Below, piece after piece: positions 55,707 through 61,352 of a stretch of DNA of 61,352 bases; within the stretch, counting starts at the first letter, position 1, and each line of letters starts with the position of its first letter. Below the pieces are notes generated by a model. That model saw only the letters and a list, made by a program, of their open reading frames with translations, did no database searches and had not been told where the DNA came from. The position numbers were made by a program, and so were the translations under genes. The stretch spans positions 1 through 61,352 of the forward strand of contig JAQCEJ010000024.1 of NCBI GenBank assembly GCA_027618475.1. Direction: 5' to 3'. The stretch is from Planctomycetota bacterium (GTDB lineage: Bacteria > Planctomycetota > Planctomycetia > Planctomycetales > Planctomycetaceae).

Positions 55707-56576
55707 TCATCCCCGATTCAGCGGTTCATCGCCAAACTTGGGCGGCTTGACGATGAACTCACTCAGATCGATTCCACCTTTATTCTCCCCTTCGAGAAGC
55801 TGCAGATGTTTTTCGATTTTCTGTAATCGTGCTTCGAGTGCCGGATGAATGATAGGTCCGGTGGCGGTGGGGGCCGGTTTGGGGACGGCGGGATAGTTCA
55901 ACTGTCGCTGCAAGGCGGAGAACATGTGCAGTGGTTCTTTGCCGTGGTTGGCTTTGGCGATCCTCCCTTCCCGAACGCCAAACAAGATCGGGTAGGGGGC
56001 TTTGTACTCGTCCCGTCGCGATTTTCGCTGTTTTTCCTGCAGCCAGAATTCCGAACGCCAATAAATCAGATCGGCGAATTCGACATCCCCCAGTTGCCGT
56101 TTCGTTTTCAGAATCCAGTCGCGCCAGTCGTCATCATAAAACGGATCATCGGCGATCGCCGAGAGTCCTCGATCGTAGCCGAGTCGATTTCGCGAAATGC
56201 ATTCGAACTGAAAGATGAATAACCCGGCAGGCGTCGGGGTCTCGCTGCGATACTCGGCTTCGCGTTCGAGTATCAATAACGCGGTCACCTGTTCGAATCG
56301 CGAGTATTCTTCTTCGGCCTTGTCGATCACGAATGTCTGAAACGGCGTGAAATAATGCGGCAACCGCGACATGCCCGGCCCCATCTTGCCGGTGTGTACG
56401 ATTTCTCCTTTGAGAAACGAAATCGCGAGCGGCAACTTGGTCGTGGCGAGAATCTCTTCGTGAATCGAATCGAGAATCAGCTGGGAAGGAATGCCGTCCG
56501 CGAGACGCTCGCGATAGACACGAAAGAAGTACGCCTGTTCGATGTATTCTTCACGATCGAGTTGTGATGAGGGCAT
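55707..56576 (-). CDS. Planctomycete-type hypothetical protein, about 290 residues
   Basis: The 289-residue soluble protein has REEYIEQAYFFRVYRERLAD at its start, ILDSIHEEILATTKLP, SRLPHYFTPFQTFVIDKAEEE, YDDDWRDWILKTKRQLGDVEFADLIYWRS (read as two segments) and an acidic C-terminal coiled-coil-like tail (LEARLQKIEKHLQLLEGENK). No catalytic family was recognised. ATG 56576 is chosen because an earlier in-frame ATG at 56615 lies inside the neighbouring mobile element. It is probably cytosolic. Confidence 0.65.
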   Translation of the reverse strand: MPSSQLDREEYIEQAYFFRVYRERLADGIPSQLILDSIHEEILATTKLPLAISFLKGEIVHTGKMGPGMSRLPHYFTPFQTFVIDKAEEEYSRFEQVTALLILEREAEYRSETPTPAGLFIFQFECISRNRLGYDRGLSAIADDPFYDDDWRDWILKTKRQLGDVEFADLIYWRSEFWLQEKQRKSRRDEYKAPYPILFGVREGRIAKANHGKEPLHMFSALQRQLNYPAVPKPAPTATGPIIHPALEARLQKIEKHLQLLEGENKGGIDLSEFIVKPPKFGDEPLNRG

Positions 56577-56607
56577 AAGGACGTTGTCTCTCATAGAGAA
56601 TCGAACA

Positions 56608-56817
56608 GGGTGCATCCGTAAAATGGTGGTGGTCTATCGGCCCGAAGGGCCAGCCGTTCCTATAGCCAGGTCCGCAGGGCCTGGTCAATGTCGTGTGTAG
56701 AAATGTCTTAAAGGCCCAACGGGCCGGCCATTCCATTTGCGATCGGAGATGAGCTAAGCCTTAGCCCCGGCCCTTTGGGCCGGAAAACAGGGAGACCACC
56801 ATTTCACGGAGGCACCC
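56608..56817 (+). mobile_element. 210-bp MITE-like element with terminal inverted repeats and target duplication
   Basis: The left end GGGTGCATCCGTAAAATGG / TGGTGGTCTA and the right end, read from the other strand, GGGTGCCTCCGTGAAATGG / TGGTCTCC are imperfect inverted repeats of about 25 bp. Several GC-rich hairpins fill the interior. AATCGAACA flanks both sides (56599-56607 and 56818-56826); because GGGT follows in both places the repeat may be up to 13 bp. No transposase is encoded, as expected for a non-autonomous element. Confidence 0.85.
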
Positions 56818-56926
56818 AATCGAACAGGGTTTACACCTTTCGACTATAATATATTGCCGCGATTTTGTAGAGTTCGTGCGGTTTTCTCTTATTCTGACGT
56901 ATTCTTCATCCGTCGAAAAGTCGCAG

Positions 56927-57667
56927 ATGTCACCGTCCATTTCACATTCTCTTCCCCCGCGAACGGACATCGTTTTCCGCACCGAACACATTACGAAGAC
57001 GTATCATATGGGTGACGTCGACGTTCAGGCTTTGCAGGGGGTTGATCTCGAACTCTTTCGCAGCGAACTCGTGGTGTTACTCGGCCCGTCGGGGAGCGGC
57101 AAATCGACACTCCTGAATATTCTCGGCGGTCTCGATACCCCTTCGACCGGCAAAGTCTTCTACAGGAATCAGGAGCTGACCGCCGAGAGCGATGCCGATT
57201 TGACATTGTACCGCCGCGAGCACGTTGGATTCGTATTTCAGTTTTATAATCTGATCCCGAGTCTGACCGCCCGCGAAAACGTTGCGCTCGTCACCGAGAT
57301 TGCACAAGATCCGATGGAACCCAAAGACGCTCTCAAACTCGTCGGGCTGTCGCATCGTCTGGATCACTTCCCTTCGCAACTCTCCGGCGGAGAACAGCAG
57401 CGGGTCGCCATTGCTCGTGCAATTGCCAAAAGACCGGCGGTGCTGTTGTGCGACGAGCCAACCGGCGCACTTGATGTGCAGACCGGCGTGATTGTTCTCG
57501 AAGTGATCGAACGCATCAACCGCGAACTCGGCACGACGACCGCCGTCATCACGCACAATGCCACCATTTCGTCGATGGCCGACCGCGTGATCTCGCTCTT
57601 CGACGGCAAAATTTCGGGAGTGAAGGTCAATTCGCAGAAGCTCTCTCCGAAGGAGCTGGTGTGGTAA
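56927..57667 (+). CDS. ABC transporter ATP-binding protein (LolD/MacB-type)
   Basis: The 246-residue nucleotide-binding domain has Walker [21 protein letters not shown] (51-70), the Q-loop [19 protein letters not shown], the ABC signature [19 protein letters not shown], Walker [12 protein letters not shown] and the H-loop AVITHNA. It is closest in style to LolD, MacB and FtsE, which power export of lipoproteins, macrolides or cell-division peptides. ATG 56927 is preferred; an in-frame GTG lies at 56876. The permease gene starts 4 nt after its stop. Confidence 0.95.
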   Translation: MSPSISHSLPPRTDIVFRTEHITKTYHMGDVDVQALQGVDLELFRSELVVLLGPSGSGKSTLLNILGGLDTPSTGKVFYRNQELTAESDADLTLYRREHVGFVFQFYNLIPSLTARENVALVTEIAQDPMEPKDALKLVGLSHRLDHFPSQLSGGEQQRVAIARAIAKRPAVLLCDEPTGALDVQTGVIVLEVIERINRELGTTTAVITHNATISSMADRVISLFDGKISGVKVNSQKLSPKELVW

Positions 57668-57671
57668 TCTC

Positions 57672-60035
57672 ATGAACGCCCTCGATCGTAAGCTCATCCG
57701 CGATATGCGGCACATGACAGGACAGACGATCGCCATCGCCGCCGTGATTGCCTGCGGCGTCGCTACGTATGTGATGGCGCTGACGGTTCTGGGATCGCTG
57801 AGTCTCACCCGCGAAACCTATTACGACCGTTACGGATTTGCTCATATTTTTGCTCAGGTGAAACGAGCGCCGAAAACGCTCGAATCGCGACTTGCGGAAA
57901 TCCCCGGTGTTGCTCAGGTCGAAACTCGCACCGTGTTCGATGTCACCCTTAACGTCGAAGGTCTCGAAGAACCGGCGATCGGCCGGTTGATCTCGCTCCC
58001 CGAACGCAAAATGCTCGGCATCAATGCGCTCTATCTCCGCCGAGGAAAGATGCTGCAGCCGGGTCGTTACGGCGAAGTGCTTGTCAGCGAAAGTTTTGCC
58101 GATGCCCATCAACTTGAAGAAGGAGACAAAGTCCGTGCGGTCATCAACGGCCGGTTGAAGTATCTCACGATCTCAGGCGTCGCCCTCACGCCCGAGTACA
58201 TCTTTCAGATACGACCGGGTGAACTGATCCCCGACGAAAAGCGATTCGGTATTTTCTGGATGTGGGAAACCGAGCTCGAAGCCGCATTCAACATGCAGGG
58301 AGCCTTCAACGACATTACGCTCACCATGACGCGCGATGCCAGTGAAGCCAACATCATCGCCGACGTCGATCGACTGACCGAACAGTACGGCGGTATCGGC
58401 GCGTACGGCCGCGACGATCAGGTGTCGCATCGCTATCTTTCGGACGAGATGAAGCAGCTTCGCAGTATGGCGTTTATTCCGCCGCTCATTTTTCTCTCGG
58501 TCGCCGCGTTTCTGCTCAATGTCGTACTCGCACGGCTGATCAATACGCAACGCGAGCAGATCGCCGCGCTCAAGGCGTTTGGATACAGCAAACTGCAAAT
58601 CGGCGTGCATTATGGAAAATACGTCGCGGTCATCGTCATCTGCGGTGTGACGGCCGGTAGCATTGCCGGCATCTGGCTGGCCCACGGACTGACCGAACTC
58701 TATGTGAGGTTCTATAAGTTTCCGGTCTTTCTGTTCAAATTCGACAGCCGAGTCATTATCTGGGCGCTGTTCTGGAGCAGTCTTTCGGGATTCCTCGGCG
58801 TACTGTTTGCAGTGTATCGAGCAGTCAATCTTCCCCCCGCCGAGGCGATGCGCCCCGAGCCGCCGGCGAATTTCAAACCGACCATCGTCGAACGAATCGG
58901 TCTGGGTACGATATTCACGAATTCGGCACGCATGATTCTAAGGCATCTCGAGCGTCAGCCGATCAAGTCATCGTTGTCGGCCCTCGGCATTTCGCTCGCC
59001 GTGGCGGTGCTGGTGATGGGCCGATTTATGGAAGACTGCATCGACCATCTGATGGAATACGAATTTCAGATGGTGCAGCGTCAGGATGTGATGCTGTCGT
59101 TTCGCGAAGGTCTGCAATCGTCAGTCTGGCATGAAATCAATCATTTGCCGGGAGTCATGTACGGCCAGAAAATGCGAGTCGCGCCGACCCGCATTCATTT
59201 CGGGCATCGTTATCGCCGGGTCGCCATCTTGGGAATGGAGCCGGGAGGCGATTTGTTTCGCGTGCTCGACGAGAACGATCAACCGTGGTCGATCAGCGGT
59301 GACGGGATCGTGATGTCTGAAACGCTGGCCAAAGTGCTGCACGCCAAGCGCGGGGACGTCGTGACCGTTGAAGTTCTCGCAGGAAAACGACCGATCGCCG
59401 AGATCCCCGTCACGGGTCTCGTTCCGACCTATTCGGGACTGAACGCGTACATGTCGAACGAGGCGTTGCATCGGCTGCTCGACGAACAGGGGAGCCTGAC
59501 CGGAGGCTATCTGAAGGTCGACTCGAAATACTACGACGAACTCTACCAGACACTGCGCAACACTCCTGCCGTAGCCGGGGTCTCGATCAAGGATGCAGCG
59601 ATTCAGAGTTTTCAAGAGACCATCGCCGAAAATCTTTCGACGATGAGGACATTCAATCTCATCTTCGCTACGATTATCGCGTTCGGAGTGGTGTATAACA
59701 CGGCGAGAATTTCACTCTCCGAGCGCAGCCGCGAACTTGCGACGTTGCGCGTGATCGGATTCACCGAAGCCGAGATTTCGATGTTGCTGTTTACCGAACT
59801 GGGGATCTTGACGGTCGTGGCCTTACCGATGGGAATGGTGATCGGTTACGGTTTTTGTGCGCTGTCGGTCGCCAATTTCGATTCCGAATCGTTTCGCATT
59901 CCCCTGGTGATCAAGCCGATGACGTACGGATACTCGGCGATTGTGGTGATCGTCGCCGCCATTCTGTCGGGTATGGTCGTCCGCCGCCGCATCAACGAGC
60001 TCGACCTGATCGCCGTGCTGAAAGCGAGAGATTAA
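57672..60035 (+). CDS. FtsX/MacB-type ABC transporter permease
   Basis: The 787-residue permease has an N-terminal membrane helix, a large periplasmic MacB-PCD-type domain (about residues 40-260) and FtsX-type helices (VAAFLLNVVLARLIN and following, about 275-400). A second periplasmic domain (about 440-650) and a final group of FtsX helices (LIFATIIAFGVVYNTARISL onward) complete it. It thus has a duplicated FtsX arrangement. With its ATPase and adaptor it would use mechanotransmission to extrude a lipid, peptide or lipoprotein. The substrate is unknown. Confidence 0.92.
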   Translation: MNALDRKLIRDMRHMTGQTIAIAAVIACGVATYVMALTVLGSLSLTRETYYDRYGFAHIFAQVKRAPKTLESRLAEIPGVAQVETRTVFDVTLNVEGLEEPAIGRLISLPERKMLGINALYLRRGKMLQPGRYGEVLVSESFADAHQLEEGDKVRAVINGRLKYLTISGVALTPEYIFQIRPGELIPDEKRFGIFWMWETELEAAFNMQGAFNDITLTMTRDASEANIIADVDRLTEQYGGIGAYGRDDQVSHRYLSDEMKQLRSMAFIPPLIFLSVAAFLLNVVLARLINTQREQIAALKAFGYSKLQIGVHYGKYVAVIVICGVTAGSIAGIWLAHGLTELYVRFYKFPVFLFKFDSRVIIWALFWSSLSGFLGVLFAVYRAVNLPPAEAMRPEPPANFKPTIVERIGLGTIFTNSARMILRHLERQPIKSSLSALGISLAVAVLVMGRFMEDCIDHLMEYEFQMVQRQDVMLSFREGLQSSVWHEINHLPGVMYGQKMRVAPTRIHFGHRYRRVAILGMEPGGDLFRVLDENDQPWSISGDGIVMSETLAKVLHAKRGDVVTVEVLAGKRPIAEIPVTGLVPTYSGLNAYMSNEALHRLLDEQGSLTGGYLKVDSKYYDELYQTLRNTPAVAGVSIKDAAIQSFQETIAENLSTMRTFNLIFATIIAFGVVYNTARISLSERSRELATLRVIGFTEAEISMLLFTELGILTVVALPMGMVIGYGFCALSVANFDSESFRIPLVIKPMTYGYSAIVVIVAAILSGMVVRRRINELDLIAVLKARD

Positions 60036-60079
60036 ATGAGAGAATATCGCCATTCGACATGTTCAGCGAAAGGAGTGCT

Positions 60080-61288
60080 GTGAAGCGCATCATCCGCCGA
60101 CTTCTGGGAATTGTGATCCTCGCCGGAGTGTTTGCCGCGGTGGGGTATTCGTTTATGCCGCAACCGGTGGGGGCCGATTTCGCCGTCGTCGAGCGCGGCC
60201 GGTTGGAAGTGACGGTCGACGAAGATGGCAAGACGCGCATCCGCGACCGCTATGTCGTCTCGGCTCCTCTCGCCGGTCGACTGTTGCGTGTGGAGCTTAA
60301 TCCCGGCGATGCGGTTTTGGCGGGAAAGACGTTGTTGACGACGATCGAGCCGCAACATCCCGAATTGCTCGACCCGCGTGAACGTTCGCAGGCCGAGTAC
60401 CGCGTTAAAGCGGCGGAGGCAGCGCTCGAACAGGCCGATCCGCGGCAAAAAGAGGCGCTCGCTTCAATGCAGTTCGCCGAGTCGGAACTCGGCCGCGTAC
60501 AAGAACTGTTCAAGAAGAACACGCTCACGAAGCAAGACGTCGAAGAAAAAGCGATGCAGTATCAGATGAAAACCGAAGAATACAAAGCAGCCGGTTTCGC
60601 GAAAGAAATCGCCCGCTTCGAACTCGAACAAGCCAAAGCCGCACGGGAACTCTACAAAACCGAAAGCTTAGGGGACGAAAGCAACCGCGATTGGAATTTC
60701 GAAATCTATTCGCCGATCAGCGGCCAGGTGTTGAACGTCAAGCAGGAAAGTTCGACCGTCGTGCAAGCGGGGGCCGAACTACTCATCGTCGGCAACCCGG
60801 CCGATCTGGAACTGGAAGTCGATGTGCTCTCGGCCGACGCGGTCAGGATTCATCCCGGTGCCACCGTCTGGCTCGAACAATGGGGAGGGGATCGACCGCT
60901 GCGGGGCAAAGTCCGTGTCATCGAACCGTCGGCGTTCACCAAAATCTCGGCCCTTGGCGTCGAAGAGCAACGGGTCAACGTCATCGTCGATATGGATGAA
61001 CCGTACGACAACTGGGAACGTCTCGGCGATGGCTTTCGCATCGAGGCCCGCATCGTCATCTGGGAGGGAAACGACGTTCTCAAAGTTCCCACCAGTGCAT
61101 TGTTTCGCACCGGTGACGACTGGACAGTCTTCAAAGTGGTCGACAACCACGCCGTGCTGACGACGATAAAAATCGGCAAGCGCAGCGGCCTCGAAGCGGA
61201 AGTGCTGGAAGGATTGAGCGCGGGGGAAACGGTGATCACGCACCCGAGCGATAAAATCATCAACGGCACCGAGGTGTCGGCGCGGTAG
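60080..61288 (+). CDS. Periplasmic adaptor (HlyD/MacA-type) of the ABC exporter
   Basis: The roughly 402-residue membrane-fusion protein has a signal anchor (about residues 7-26), then FAVVERGRLEVTVDEDGKTR and the lipoyl half RYVVSAPLAGRLLRVELNPGD. A coiled-coil hairpin runs from about 95 to 215. The second lipoyl half is YSPISGQVLNVKQESSTVV, and beta-barrel and C-terminal domains end at NGTEVSAR. GTG 60080 is preferred because AAAGGAG precedes it; an in-frame ATG at 60059 is the alternative. It is the third gene after the ATPase and permease, and a MITE copy begins 2 nt after its stop. Confidence 0.88.
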   Translation: MKRIIRRLLGIVILAGVFAAVGYSFMPQPVGADFAVVERGRLEVTVDEDGKTRIRDRYVVSAPLAGRLLRVELNPGDAVLAGKTLLTTIEPQHPELLDPRERSQAEYRVKAAEAALEQADPRQKEALASMQFAESELGRVQELFKKNTLTKQDVEEKAMQYQMKTEEYKAAGFAKEIARFELEQAKAARELYKTESLGDESNRDWNFEIYSPISGQVLNVKQESSTVVQAGAELLIVGNPADLELEVDVLSADAVRIHPGATVWLEQWGGDRPLRGKVRVIEPSAFTKISALGVEEQRVNVIVDMDEPYDNWERLGDGFRIEARIVIWEGNDVLKVPTSALFRTGDDWTVFKVVDNHAVLTTIKIGKRSGLEAEVLEGLSAGETVITHPSDKIINGTEVSAR

Positions 61289-61290
61289 TA

Positions 61291-61352
61291 GGGTGCCTCC
61301 GTTAAATGGTGGTGGTCTACCGGCCCGAAGGGCCAGCCGTTTCTATAGCCAG
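61291..61352 (+). mobile_element. Second MITE-like element copy, cut by window end
   Basis: It begins GGGTGCCTCCGTTAAATGG, then TGGTGGTCTACCGGCCCGAA and GGGCCAGCCGTTTCTATAGC, matching 56608 onwards in the same orientation. The remainder and any flanking duplication lie outside the window. Confidence 0.8.

Overview
The window reads as a chromosomal segment from a planctomycete (Planctomycetota, probably order Planctomycetales). The lineage call rests on protein families: an adjacent DUF1501 / cytochrome-type DUF1549-DUF1553 pair, three loci for DUF1559 pseudopilin-like proteins with small lipoproteins, PQQ-type beta-propeller exported proteins, a Thr-type sulfatase-like protein with TPRs, GAF-HlyD fusions and many zinc-ribbon membrane proteins. 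Base composition looks moderately GC-rich by eye. No rRNA, tRNA or CRISPR array was recognised.

Left part (1-13.7 kb): two tandem ATP-grasp ligases of the D-Ala-D-Ala ligase type lie on the minus strand. One is cut by the window edge. The other has lost its 5' end at about 959, where it meets head-on a DUF1559 gene that has also lost its 5' end. A lipoprotein and a translationally coupled sulfatase-like/TPR gene follow, then a PhyH dioxygenase, a small membrane protein, a sugar isomerase-like TIM barrel, a degenerate HD-GYP protein with a structured leader, a decayed DUF1559/lipoprotein pair and the DUF1501/PSCyt1 pair.

Middle (13.9-34 kb): central metabolism comes first (pyrE, a squalene-cyclase-like membrane protein, pgi, aroE), then an amidase, a VOC protein, an exported beta-propeller protein coupled to a fluoride channel, an alpha/beta hydrolase and a DUF6580 membrane protein. 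A cobalamin riboswitch with its own promoter reads into a DUF1559/lipoprotein operon. OsmC, zinc-ribbon membrane proteins, exported putative carbohydrate-active proteins, a DUF7689-type pair and a flavin halogenase-like enzyme follow.

Right part (35-61 kb): a Gfo/Idh/MocA oxidoreductase, two tandem paralogues with internal STN-like repeats, PPi-type phosphofructokinase, accC-accB-Xaa-Pro peptidase, a ROK kinase, lepA followed by three tightly packed very small genes, SRPBCC, DJ-1/PfpI, a second PQQ protein, fabI, Nudix, a GAF-HlyD fusion, a sigma54-type activator and a three-gene ABC exporter.

Two families of non-coding repeats stand out. The first is an element of about 90 bp with terminal inverted repeats, present in four good copies. 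Every copy lies just 3' of a gene in the same relative orientation, and two supply the TAG stop codon. The second is a 210-bp MITE-like element with 9-13 bp flanking direct repeats. A second, partial copy in the same orientation brackets the ABC exporter operon. No complete new defence or biosynthetic system is evident. The most unusual signals are the 3'-associated repeat, the B12 riboswitch ahead of a pseudopilin/lipoprotein operon, and the small-gene cluster after lepA.
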